Source of the DNA: SFWF01 sp045587065
GTDB lineage: Bacteria; Bacillota; Clostridia; Oscillospirales; Acutalibacteraceae
Reading direction: 5' to 3'
Assembly: GCA_045587065.1 (NCBI GenBank)
Contig: JAZNBQ010000031.1
Span: 1-25,493, forward strand
Length of the DNA: 25,493 nt
Made by a program: the position numbers and the translations under genes. The notes below the pieces were generated by a model. It made no database searches, was not told the origin of the DNA, and was given only the letters and a program-made list of their open reading frames with translations. Below, one piece after another: positions 7,193 through 14,988 of the stretch; the stretch's first letter is position 1, and every line of letters begins with the position of its first letter.

Positions 7193-9196
7193 ATGAGCAT
7201 ATTAAAAAAAGTTTTATCTATAGTGCTTTGTGTGTGTCTGCTGGTGGTTTCCAGCGGGCTTAATATGGTTGCCTTTGCTGCAGATACAATGTACACAGGA
7301 ATAGTTAACGTGGACGATAGTCTTAACGTCAGGTCGTCTCCCTCTACAAAAGGCAGTGTGCTTGGAAGCCTTAAGCCTGACGCAACGGTAACTATTTACG
7401 GAAATAAGGTTAAAGATGAGGGCGGAAAATCAACCTATTGGTATAAAATAAATTACAATGGTAAAACAGGTTACGTGAGTGCCGACTATATTATTAATGT
7501 TAAGGCTATACCTGAATATAATCACGATGCCACGTTTGAAGAAAATCTGACGGCACAAGGCTTTCCTGAAAGCTATAAGGTACTTCTGAGAAAGCTCCAC
7601 GCCGCACATCCTGAGTGGGTGTTTTTAAGCGATAAACTTAACGTTTCCTGGTCAGACGCCTTAAAGGCAGAAAGCAAGGTAGGAACAAGCCTTGTTCATA
7701 GCAGTCTGGATGATTCTTACAAATATATGGGCAAAAACGCTTACAACTGGAGCCAAAAGGCATACGTGCCAAAGGATGGTTCCTCTTGGGTAGCCGCAGA
7801 ACCGTCGGTTGTAGCCTACTATCTGGAGCCCAGAAACTTTCTTAACGAAGAATATATATATCTTTTCTTGAATCAGTCATACGATGAAAGATTCCAAACA
7901 AAAGAGGGCTTAAATAAAATCCTCAAAGGCACCTTTATGGAAGGTTCTTTCCCTGAAAGCACGTACAAAACCTATGCAGACGCGTTAATGGATGCATCTA
8001 AGAAGGCTGGAATCAGTCCCTATGTTCTGGCGGCAACCATAATTCAGGAACAAGGTGTTGACGGCTCAGGCAAAAGTATTTCCGGTACACAAAAAGGCTA
8101 TACAGGTATTTACAATTACGTAAACTACGGTTCTTATGCCGCCGATGGTATGGATGCTGTAACAAGAGGACTTTGGGTAGCATCTAAAACAGGTTCATAC
8201 GGCAGACCTTGGAACACACACGCAAAAGCTATTTTAGGCGGAGCAGAGTTTTACGGAAGCGATTATATTAAGGCAGGTCAAGACACCCTTTATTACAAAA
8301 AGTTTGACGTAATAACTTCTACCCTTTACGACCATCAGTATATGACAAATATAAGTGCCGCCGCATCAGAGGCAACAAAACTTAAAAAGGCATATGCAGG
8401 GGCAGAGTCTTCTGGAGCAAAACTAACCTTTAGCATTCCGATTTATAAAAATATGCCTGAAAAAAACTCCACCTCATTGCCTACAAAAAAAGGCGCTAAT
8501 AACTATTATTTGTCTGCGCTTTCGGTAAAAGGCTATAGTCTTACCCCTACCTTTGATATGTATACAAATAGTTATGAGCTGGTTGTAGATTCTTCGGTAG
8601 ATTCTGTAGTAATTAATGCCACACCCGTGACAGACGCAAAGGTAACAGGAACAGGCACAAAAACCTTAAAAGACGGAGTTAATACCATTAAGGTAACTGT
8701 TACCGCTGCTTCAGGAAAAACGGCAGATTATATATTAACGGTTACACGTAAAGATGGCGGTAATACTCCAAATCAAAACGCTCCTTCCATAGATTCAAGT
8801 TATAACGTAGGGGACAACCTTACAGGTATTACTCCTTCAACAAACGTTTCATCTTTTATGAATAATATAAAAATCAACAATGGTACCGCAAAACTTGTAA
8901 CTTCAAGCGGCAGCGCAAAAACGTCAGGTACCGTTGCAACAGGAGACGTTTTGGTTGTTTCTTCTTCAAGTGGAGAAGCCTTTAGAAAAACAGTGCTGAT
9001 TTACGGCGACACCAACGGTGACGGAATGGTAAGTATCGTAGACCTTGCCAACGTGCAAAAACATCTCTTAAAGGTTAAGTCTCCTTCCGGTATTTATTCA
9101 AAAGCCTTTGATACCAATAAAGACGGAAAAATCACTATAATTGACCTTGCCAACGTGCAAAAGCATCTGTTAAAGGTTAATTCTATAAAACAGTAA
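7193..9196 (+). CDS. Secreted SH3b/glucosaminidase cell-wall hydrolase with C-terminal dockerin
   Basis: A 667-residue exported protein. Signal peptide 1-30 (ends AFAA). A bacterial SH3 domain (about 34-102, with SLNVRSSPS and WYKINYNGKTGYV) likely binds peptidoglycan. A glucosaminidase-type domain (about 120-395) would cleave the glycan strand next to N-acetylglucosamine; Glu286 in ATIIQEQGVDG is the best candidate catalytic acid, and GTYNYVNYGS-like aromatic motifs (GIYNYVNYGSY) follow. Then come a cadherin-like beta-sandwich (about 438-519), a short beta domain (531-603) and a dockerin (about 604-662). The dockerin has two calcium loops, D606-N608-D610-D617 and D640-N642-D644-D651, each followed by the same helix DLANVQKHLLKV. 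It is the first gene of a two-gene unit; the next gene, 14 bp downstream, encodes a probable cohesin. The domains are clear from sequence; the partnership with the cohesin is inference. Confidence 0.9.
   Translation: MSILKKVLSIVLCVCLLVVSSGLNMVAFAADTMYTGIVNVDDSLNVRSSPSTKGSVLGSLKPDATVTIYGNKVKDEGGKSTYWYKINYNGKTGYVSADYIINVKAIPEYNHDATFEENLTAQGFPESYKVLLRKLHAAHPEWVFLSDKLNVSWSDALKAESKVGTSLVHSSLDDSYKYMGKNAYNWSQKAYVPKDGSSWVAAEPSVVAYYLEPRNFLNEEYIYLFLNQSYDERFQTKEGLNKILKGTFMEGSFPESTYKTYADALMDASKKAGISPYVLAATIIQEQGVDGSGKSISGTQKGYTGIYNYVNYGSYAADGMDAVTRGLWVASKTGSYGRPWNTHAKAILGGAEFYGSDYIKAGQDTLYYKKFDVITSTLYDHQYMTNISAAASEATKLKKAYAGAESSGAKLTFSIPIYKNMPEKNSTSLPTKKGANNYYLSALSVKGYSLTPTFDMYTNSYELVVDSSVDSVVINATPVTDAKVTGTGTKTLKDGVNTIKVTVTAASGKTADYILTVTRKDGGNTPNQNAPSIDSSYNVGDNLTGITPSTNVSSFMNNIKINNGTAKLVTSSGSAKTSGTVATGDVLVVSSSSGEAFRKTVLIYGDTNGDGMVSIVDLANVQKHLLKVKSPSGIYSKAFDTNKDGKITIIDLANVQKHLLKVNSIKQ
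9041..9180 (+). repeat. Near-identical duplicated 38-bp segments inside the dockerin
   Basis: Bases 9041-9078 and 9143-9180, encoding the two DLANVQKHLLKV helices, match at 36 of 38 positions, with both differences silent. The flanking calcium loops are more diverged. This suggests a recent duplication or gene conversion that keeps the two halves symmetrical. Confidence 0.85.
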
Positions 9197-9210
9197 AAGG
9201 GGTTTAAATA

Positions 9211-10674
9211 ATGAAAAAAGCAGTAAAAATTTTAACAGTTTTTCTAAGCTTGGTTTTTGTTTTCACAACAATGTTTGCCTTGAGCGTTTCTGCCGCAGGT
9301 TCAACCTCAGTAGCCTTTAGCAGTAATAGTCTTAACGTAGGAGACAAGCTTACCGTAACTATCAGATTTTCAGCATCTGAAACTATGTATGCAGTAAGCG
9401 GAACCTTAAATTACGATAGTTCTGTTCTTAAATATGAATCGGGTGAAGATGCTAACTCAGGCGGTGCAGATACTGTGCTTATAGCAGGTTCTGCCAACGG
9501 ACAAACAAAGTCTGTAAAATTAACCTTTACCGCTAAAAAAGCAGGAACTTCCAATATTGCCCTTTTAAACCCTGTTTACGTTGGAGATATAGAAAACAAA
9601 ATGTCAGGCTGTAGTGCGAACGTAACAGTAAAAGATAAAAACGCCGTACAGTCTTCCAACGCTAACCTTAAATCTCTTTGGATTTCTGCAGGAACTCTCA
9701 GCCCTGCATTTTCTCCAAGCACAACCTCTTATACCATTAAAATTCCTAACGATAAAACCGTTTTAACCGTTAGTGCTACTCCTGCAGATTCTACTGCTAC
9801 CGTTAGTGTACAGGGAAGCAAGGAAATGAAGGTGGGCAAAAATAAGCGTGTGGTAAGGGTTACCGCAGCTAACGGTACAGTTAAGGAATATACTCTTAAT
9901 ATTTCACGTCTTGATGCTTCAGGAAACGAGGTAACTACAGAGGAAGATAAGCCAACTACACCTGAGGAACTTAAGGTTGTTGTAGATGGCAACCCAATGA
10001 TAATTGCCGATAATTTCCCAACTGAAAATCTTCCTACAGGCTTTACTGTAGCTGCATATAAATACAAAGAAAAAGAAGTTTCTTCTATAAGCGACGGAAA
10101 GCAAACTCTACTTTATTTAACCGACGAAGCAGGAGAAAAGGGCGCTTTCTATGAGGTAACCGAGGACGGTAGTTTCGTAAAATTTATTTATATTCAAAAT
10201 GCAGTTAACACCTATGTTATTTTAACTCCTGAAAGCGAAGAAATTCCTCTTGGCTATACCGCCTTTGAAACTACTATCGGCTCTGCCACAGTTACTGCTT
10301 ACAGAAACGAAGAAGAAAGCGTAACAGACTTTGTTTTAATCTATGCAAAAGGTGTAGACGGAAATATCGGTTGGTATAGATACGATACAGTTGAAAAGAG
10401 CCTGCAAAGAGCAGTAGGCTTTACCTTGGAAACCGAGCCAAAGGAAGAGGAGCCTACAACACTTCTTGGAAAAGTTGAAAACTTCTCAGACAACGAAAAA
10501 ATTGCCGCAATTACAATAGTTACTGTAATACTTCTGTTAATTGCAGCATTAATAGTTTTAATAGTAAAAATCGCAACCTTTGGTAAGGCTGCAAAAGAGG
10601 AAACAGAGGAAGATTTGGAAGAAGATTTCGATACCTTTGAAACAGTAAATATTACAAACCGCGACCAAGACTAA
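9211..10674 (+). CDS. Membrane-anchored cohesin-like surface protein with cadherin-like domain
   Basis: A 487-residue surface protein. Signal peptide 1-29 (SVSAAG). A cohesin-like beta domain spans 31-142: it has LNVGDKLTVTIRFSAS, then MYAVSGTLNYDSSVLKYESG, the order of the first strands of cohesins (VGDTVTV..., G...F.L.YD...L). It ends with SVKLTFTAKKAGTSNIAL, the final strands. A cadherin-like beta-sandwich follows (149-233), then a region of two diverged copies (about 274-324 and 345-401, each with a xLxGxT start and an LIYA/LLYL strand followed by G-x-WY or G-x-FY). One membrane helix (430-452) leads to an acidic tail (457-487). The positive residues after the helix place the tail in the cytoplasm. 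AAAAGGGG lies 8 nt before the ATG, 14 bp after the dockerin gene. It is the likely receptor for that dockerin. A generic adhesin domain is the alternative. Confidence 0.87.
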   Translation: MKKAVKILTVFLSLVFVFTTMFALSVSAAGSTSVAFSSNSLNVGDKLTVTIRFSASETMYAVSGTLNYDSSVLKYESGEDANSGGADTVLIAGSANGQTKSVKLTFTAKKAGTSNIALLNPVYVGDIENKMSGCSANVTVKDKNAVQSSNANLKSLWISAGTLSPAFSPSTTSYTIKIPNDKTVLTVSATPADSTATVSVQGSKEMKVGKNKRVVRVTAANGTVKEYTLNISRLDASGNEVTTEEDKPTTPEELKVVVDGNPMIIADNFPTENLPTGFTVAAYKYKEKEVSSISDGKQTLLYLTDEAGEKGAFYEVTEDGSFVKFIYIQNAVNTYVILTPESEEIPLGYTAFETTIGSATVTAYRNEEESVTDFVLIYAKGVDGNIGWYRYDTVEKSLQRAVGFTLETEPKEEEPTTLLGKVENFSDNEKIAAITIVTVILLLIAALIVLIVKIATFGKAAKEETEEDLEEDFDTFETVNITNRDQD

Positions 10675-10680
10675 TAAATA

Positions 10681-10719
10681 AAAATCCCTGCAGAAAATAT
10701 TTTCTGCAGGGATTTTTTT
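10681..10719 (+). terminator. Intrinsic terminator of the dockerin/cohesin operon
   Basis: A perfect 36-base palindrome (10681-10716) centred on CTGCAGAAAA/TTTTCTGCAG, with a run of T at its 3' end. It lies 7 bp after the cohesin-gene stop codon. Because it is symmetrical it would also stop transcription from the other side. Confidence 0.9.
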
Positions 10720-10821
10720 AACGGGATTATATTTGTCCGCATAAAATAAGTTAGATTTTAAATTAAAATTTGATTAAAAACACATCTGCTCGGTCAAAAT
10801 ACAAATAGAGGTGTGAAAAAA

Positions 10822-11187
10822 ATGACAATTAAACGCGGAGAAATATATTACGCAGATTTAAGTCCGGTTATCGGCTCAGAGCAAGGCGGGGTACGCCCCG
10901 TTTTAATAATTCAAAACGACGTAGGAAATAAATACAGTCCTACTGTAATTGCGGCGGCAATTACAAGCCAGAGAGATAAAACAAAATTGCCTACACATAT
11001 TCAGGTTGAGGCAGAAGGTTGCGGCCTTGCAAAAGATTCAATAGTCCTGTTAGAGCAGGTCAGAACTATTGATAAACAAAGACTCAAAGAAAAAATGGGA
11101 TGTCTTGATATAGATTCAATGGACAAAGTAAACCGCGCGCTTTCTGTGAGCTTCGGTTTGGGAATAAATACACCATCGGCTACATAG
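10822..11187 (+). CDS. mazF: MazF/EndoA-family mRNA interferase
   Basis: A 121-residue type II toxin of the MazF/PemK fold, a sequence-specific endoribonuclease in the EndoA (NdoA) branch of Firmicutes. The hallmarks are KRGEIYYADL at the start, GSEQGGVRPVLIIQND (the RNA-binding arginine loop), the AAITS strand, LPTHI, and LLEQVRTIDKQRL at the C-terminal side. Length equals that of the family. ATG 10822 is chosen because AGAGGTG (10807-10813) lies 8 nt upstream; a GTG at 10813 overlaps that site. No antitoxin gene can be placed in the roughly 100 bp between the upstream terminator and this start, so the toxin is solitary here. A terminator follows at once. Confidence 0.93.
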   Translation: MTIKRGEIYYADLSPVIGSEQGGVRPVLIIQNDVGNKYSPTVIAAAITSQRDKTKLPTHIQVEAEGCGLAKDSIVLLEQVRTIDKQRLKEKMGCLDIDSMDKVNRALSVSFGLGINTPSAT

Positions 11188-11196
11188 CCAAAATAG

Positions 11197-11222
11197 AAAA
11201 AGGCACCGAAAGGTGCCTTTTT
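11197..11222. terminator. Bidirectional terminator between mazF and tspO
   Basis: AAAAAGGCACC (11197-11207), loop GAAA, GGTGCCTTTTT (11212-11222). It lies 9 bp after the mazF stop and touches the stop codon of the convergent tspO gene. A/T runs on both sides let it work in both directions. Confidence 0.9.
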
Positions 11223-11706
11223 AATTTAACACAACAAATCCGATATTAAGATAAGTGGCAAAAAGAATCCATAAAAGGTAAGGTATTAAAAGCCAATAGG
11301 CAAGACGGTTTATTTTACGGAAACTATACATAACAAGTATTACTAAAAAGTCTAAAATAAGAAGAATAACAAGTCCGCCTGCTATTGATTCGAAACGGAA
11401 GAAGACGATACTCCATAAAAAGTTCACAAGAAGCTGAGCGGCGTAGAGCCTTAAAGCCTTCTTTTTCTCAAAATCGGTGCCTTTGACCGAATCGTAAACA
11501 AGATAAGCGGCAGTACCCATAAGAATATATAAAATAGGCCAAACTACACCGAAAAGCCAGTTAGGAGGAGATAAAGGCGGCTTTGTAAGAGTGTCAAGAA
11601 ATTCCGATTGCTTTCCTGAAAAAACCCCCGATAAAAGACTTGATAAAAAACCTACGCCTTCAGCTATTCCAATACTTATTAACAGCTTTTTCCAGTTTAT
11701 TTTCAT
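11221..11706 (-). CDS. tspO: TspO/MBR (peripheral benzodiazepine receptor) family membrane protein
   Basis: A 161-residue membrane protein with five predicted helices, the number typical for TspO. Family residues visible are KPPLSPPNWLFGVVWPILY (43-60 or so), the second-helix MGTAAYLVY, QLLVNFLWSIVFF and LLIPYLLWILFATYLN near the end. TspO binds tetrapyrroles and other hydrophobic ligands and is linked to porphyrin handling and stress responses; the role in anaerobes is unclear. ATG 11706 is chosen: GGGGGT lies about 7 nt upstream, and a longer reading adds 39 residues from A/T-rich non-coding DNA. It is divergent from pcrA and converges on mazF. Confidence 0.9.
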   Translation of the reverse strand: MKINWKKLLISIGIAEGVGFLSSLLSGVFSGKQSEFLDTLTKPPLSPPNWLFGVVWPILYILMGTAAYLVYDSVKGTDFEKKKALRLYAAQLLVNFLWSIVFFRFESIAGGLVILLILDFLVILVMYSFRKINRLAYWLLIPYLLWILFATYLNIGFVVLN

Positions 11707-11763
11707 AAAGATTACCCCCAAGTAAAGTATATGTCGTTGCACCTTAAAAAATGTAATTAAATA

Positions 11764-11792
11764 TTGATAAATATATAAATCTATTGTAAAAT
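11764..11792 (+). promoter_or_regulatory. Probable sigma-A promoter of the pcrA operon
   Basis: TTGATA (11764-11769), 17-nt spacer, TAAAAT (11787-11792). Two overlapping TATAAT matches (11796-11801, 11802-11807) lie just downstream but lack a well-spaced -35, so the exact start is uncertain. Confidence 0.5.
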
Positions 11793-11823
11793 ATATATAA
11801 TTATAATAGTAAGGAAAAAGCAA

Positions 11824-14175
11824 ATGACGTCTAATGAATTTATTGCCCTTAGAAAAGGGGTTATAGAAAAAGAATTTTCTTCAATGAACGATATGCAGTT
11901 TAAAGCAGTAACCAAAACACAAGGCCCTCTCCTTGTTCTTGCAGGCGCAGGAAGCGGAAAGACCACGGTTTTGGTTAATAGGATTGCATATTTAATCAAA
12001 TATGGCGATGCCTATAACACAGGCTTCGTGCCTGAGCCTGACGGTGCCGATATAGATGCGGCAATAGCATTTTTAAAGGAAAATAAACCAATGCCTATGA
12101 CCTGGTCGTTTTCCTATAAAGCGGCAAAGCCTTGGGAAATTTTGGCTATTACCTTTACCAACAAAGCGGCAAACGAACTTAAAGAGCGTATTGCGGCAAA
12201 ACTGGGAGACGAAACCTCAGGTGTGTGGGCAGGCACCTTCCATTCGGTCTGCGGAAAAATCCTTCGTAGATTTGGCGACAGAATAGGTTATTCCAGTAAT
12301 TTTACTATTTATGATACAGACGACCAAAAAAGACTTGTTAAGGACATAATGAAGCAAAAAGGGTTTGACGAAAAGGTTCTTAACGTAAAAACAGTAATAA
12401 ATGCAATTTCCTCTGCAAAAGATAAGCTTATAACACCAACACAGTATGCCGAAACAGTTGGAAACGATTTGCGCCTTAAAATGATTGCCGCAATTTACAG
12501 TGCATACGAGGAAAGACTTCTAACCTCAGACGCAATGGATTTTGACGGTATGATTTCTAATACAGTAAAACTTTTTGCAGAAAACAGTGACGTTCTTGAT
12601 TACTATAAGGAAAAATTCCGCTACATAATGGTAGACGAGTATCAGGACACCAACCACGCACAATACGTTTTCATAAAGCAATTGGCATCGAAGCATAAAA
12701 ATATTTGTGTTGTAGGTGATGATGACCAGAGTATTTATCGCTTTAGAGGAGCAACCATTGAAAACATTCTCAACTTTGAAGAAAATTATGAAAACGCAAC
12801 CGTTATAAAGCTAGAGCAAAACTATCGTTCAACAGGTAATATTCTTTCTGCCGCCAATGCAGTTATTGCAAATAATAACGGCAGAAAGGGCAAAAACCTT
12901 TGGACAGACAGGGGAGACGGAGACAGAATAACCGTGTACACTGCCGCTAATGAAAACGACGAGGCAAGATACGTAACCGATACAATCCTTGAAAATGTAA
13001 AAAAGGGTGCAAAATTTTCTGACCATGCCGTGCTTTACAGAATGAACGCTCAGTCAAACTCTCTTGAAAACGTCTTTGCAAGAAGCGGTATTTCATATAA
13101 GATTATTGGAGGCAACAGATTCTTTGACCGCAAAGAAATAAGAGATGTTTTGGCTTATCTCAGACTTATTGATAACAATTGCGACGATATAAGACTTAAA
13201 AGAATAATTAACGAGCCTAAAAGGGGAATAGGAGACACTACAGTTTCCAATGCTTCGGAAATAGCAGGGGCTTTGGGAGTTTCTCTTTACGAGGTCTTTC
13301 ACAATGCCTCAGAGTACCCAATTCTTTCAAGAGCAGCATCAAAACTGGGCAGTTTTTGTCAAATGATAGATGACCTTACAGTCGCAGCAGATGATATGCC
13401 GATTCATGAACTTTTTGAAACGATGCTTCAAAAAACAGGATACCTTGCTGCTTTGGAGGCAGAAGGAATTGAAGGCAAAGATAGAGCGGAAAACGTAAAG
13501 GAATTACTTTCAGGCATTATTCAGTATGAAAACGAAAATGAAAACCCATCACTTTCAGGTTATTTAGAAGAAATTGCTCTTGTCAGTGATATTGATAATT
13601 ACAGCGCCGATGCAGATTCGGTTGTTCTGATGACCATACATTCGGCAAAGGGTCTTGAATTTAATAACGTTTTCCTTGTTGGTATGGAGGAGGGTATATT
13701 CCCCGGTAATCAGACCATATACGGAGGCGTAGATGAAATGGAAGAAGAACGCCGACTAGCTTACGTTGCCATAACAAGAGCTAAGAAAAAACTAACCATA
13801 ACCAATGCCGATATGCGTATGCTTTATGGTATGACTTCAAGAAATCTATCTTCAAGATTTGTGAGAGAAATACCGGAAGTTCTTTGTAATATGGAAGGTA
13901 AAACCTATAAAACAATTACCTCAGGCGCTATTAATTATGAGAAAAAGCAAAGTGATTATGATTACTCAAAAATCTTCCAGGCTCCTAAAACCGAGATTAA
14001 AGTTGAAGCAGGAAAATACAAAATCGGCATGAGAATTCAGCATAAAACCTTTGGGGAGGGAATGATAATAAAGGTTTCCCCCATGGGCAACGATGCAATG
14101 CTTGAAATTGCCTTTGATACAGTAGGCACCAAACGAATTATGGCAGGCTATGCAAAACTAAACATTATTGACTAA
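11824..14175 (+). CDS. pcrA: PcrA/UvrD-like superfamily 1A DNA helicase
   Basis: A 783-residue 3'-5' helicase for repair and replication restart. Motifs in order: Q-motif (MQFKAV), Walker A GAGSGKTT (41-48), Ia LAITFTNKAA (107-116), the GTFHS box, II VDEYQDTNHAQY, III GDDDQSIYRFRGA, IV QNYRSTGNI, V TIHSAKGLEF, VI VAITRAKKKLT. A C-terminal Tudor-like module (KIGMRIQHKTFGEGMI... to the end) matches the RNA-polymerase-binding domain of PcrA. Between Walker A and motif Ia there are about 40 extra residues (62-102) absent from the Bacillus-type protein. An AAGGA site lies about 10 nt before the ATG. First gene of a four-gene operon; the next start is 14 bp on. Confidence 0.95.
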   Translation: MTSNEFIALRKGVIEKEFSSMNDMQFKAVTKTQGPLLVLAGAGSGKTTVLVNRIAYLIKYGDAYNTGFVPEPDGADIDAAIAFLKENKPMPMTWSFSYKAAKPWEILAITFTNKAANELKERIAAKLGDETSGVWAGTFHSVCGKILRRFGDRIGYSSNFTIYDTDDQKRLVKDIMKQKGFDEKVLNVKTVINAISSAKDKLITPTQYAETVGNDLRLKMIAAIYSAYEERLLTSDAMDFDGMISNTVKLFAENSDVLDYYKEKFRYIMVDEYQDTNHAQYVFIKQLASKHKNICVVGDDDQSIYRFRGATIENILNFEENYENATVIKLEQNYRSTGNILSAANAVIANNNGRKGKNLWTDRGDGDRITVYTAANENDEARYVTDTILENVKKGAKFSDHAVLYRMNAQSNSLENVFARSGISYKIIGGNRFFDRKEIRDVLAYLRLIDNNCDDIRLKRIINEPKRGIGDTTVSNASEIAGALGVSLYEVFHNASEYPILSRAASKLGSFCQMIDDLTVAADDMPIHELFETMLQKTGYLAALEAEGIEGKDRAENVKELLSGIIQYENENENPSLSGYLEEIALVSDIDNYSADADSVVLMTIHSAKGLEFNNVFLVGMEEGIFPGNQTIYGGVDEMEEERRLAYVAITRAKKKLTITNADMRMLYGMTSRNLSSRFVREIPEVLCNMEGKTYKTITSGAINYEKKQSDYDYSKIFQAPKTEIKVEAGKYKIGMRIQHKTFGEGMIIKVSPMGNDAMLEIAFDTVGTKRIMAGYAKLNIID

Positions 14176-14189
14176 GAGGTGAATAGACA

Positions 14190-14984
14190 GTGCTACCCCT
14201 TTCCATTCCTACAAATGCAGTAGTAAAAAACACCGCAAAAACCATTATGAAAAGAAGTCCTGTAGCAACCGCTATAATATCTCTTATCATTCTTGCAGTT
14301 TTTTTCTTAACTCAGCTTTTGTTTACAGGAATGTTGTCTTGGATTTTTAACGAAAGTATTATGTTGCAGATAACTTTTTGTGTTGTGTTTTTTGTGGGTC
14401 TTTTTTGGCCTGTTTTTATGGGAGCAATACGCTTTTTTTGGGTGTTTACAGAACATAAAACCAGCAAAATAGAAGCAATATTTTATTATTTTTCTAATTT
14501 TAGAGTATATTTAAGAGCGGTCAAAACAGTAGTGTTATTGGGTGTAAAAATTTTTCTTATATCTTTTTTAGCTTTAATTCCGTATTTCATTTCTCACTTG
14601 CTGCAAGGCACGTGGATTTATAACACCTTTGATTTTAATGTTCCCTTGTGGTCGGCAAACCTTAAACTTATAACCGACTTTTTAAAATTTGCAGGAATAG
14701 CGTTGTCTGCACTTTTGTCCCTTAAATATTATCTTTACCCTGTAGTTGTCGTTATGGACGAAAGACTTTATTTAATGGAAGCAATGCACATTTCGGAAAT
14801 GATTTCAAAACAGTCTGTTTCGGCCTTTGCGAGTTTAGTTGTTTCCTTTTTGGGATGGCTTTTCTTTTCCCTTTTAGGATTGCCTTTAGTTTATACGTTG
14901 CCTTATTTTTTAATAAGCTATGTTGTCCACTGCAGATTTGCAATAGTTAATTACAATCTAAATTTACAACGAGTGTCAGGGTGA
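14190..14984 (+). CDS. DUF975-like multi-pass membrane protein
   Basis: A 264-residue protein with five or six hydrophobic segments (about 26-53, 58-88, 112-140, 162-189, 209-250). The C-terminal half, YYLYPVVVVMDE, EAMHISEMISK and VVSFLGWLFFSLLG followed by LPYF, resembles the DUF975 family, which has a conserved AL..S..L..G and SF.GW pattern. The function of that family is unknown. The start is GTG at 14190, 8 nt after AAGAGGTG. It sits 14 bp behind pcrA and 4 bp before the next gene, so it is part of the operon; there is no sequence hint of a role in DNA repair. The family assignment is by pattern only. Confidence 0.75.
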   Translation: MLPLSIPTNAVVKNTAKTIMKRSPVATAIISLIILAVFFLTQLLFTGMLSWIFNESIMLQITFCVVFFVGLFWPVFMGAIRFFWVFTEHKTSKIEAIFYYFSNFRVYLRAVKTVVLLGVKIFLISFLALIPYFISHLLQGTWIYNTFDFNVPLWSANLKLITDFLKFAGIALSALLSLKYYLYPVVVVMDERLYLMEAMHISEMISKQSVSAFASLVVSFLGWLFFSLLGLPLVYTLPYFLISYVVHCRFAIVNYNLNLQRVSG

Positions 14985-14988
14985 AAGA

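Noticed and set aside
9729..10104. Minus-strand open frames inside the cohesin gene
   Set aside because: They are shadows of the real gene, with no ribosome binding site and no recognisable sequence.
7193..10674. A cellulosome locus
   Set aside because: Only one dockerin and one cohesin-like domain are present, with no polysaccharide-degrading enzymes, carbohydrate-binding modules or multi-cohesin scaffold; the cargo looks like a cell-wall hydrolase.
11707..11823. A 39-residue N-terminal extension of TspO
   Set aside because: It would be translated from A/T-rich intergenic DNA containing the pcrA promoter; ATG 11706 has a good ribosome binding site.
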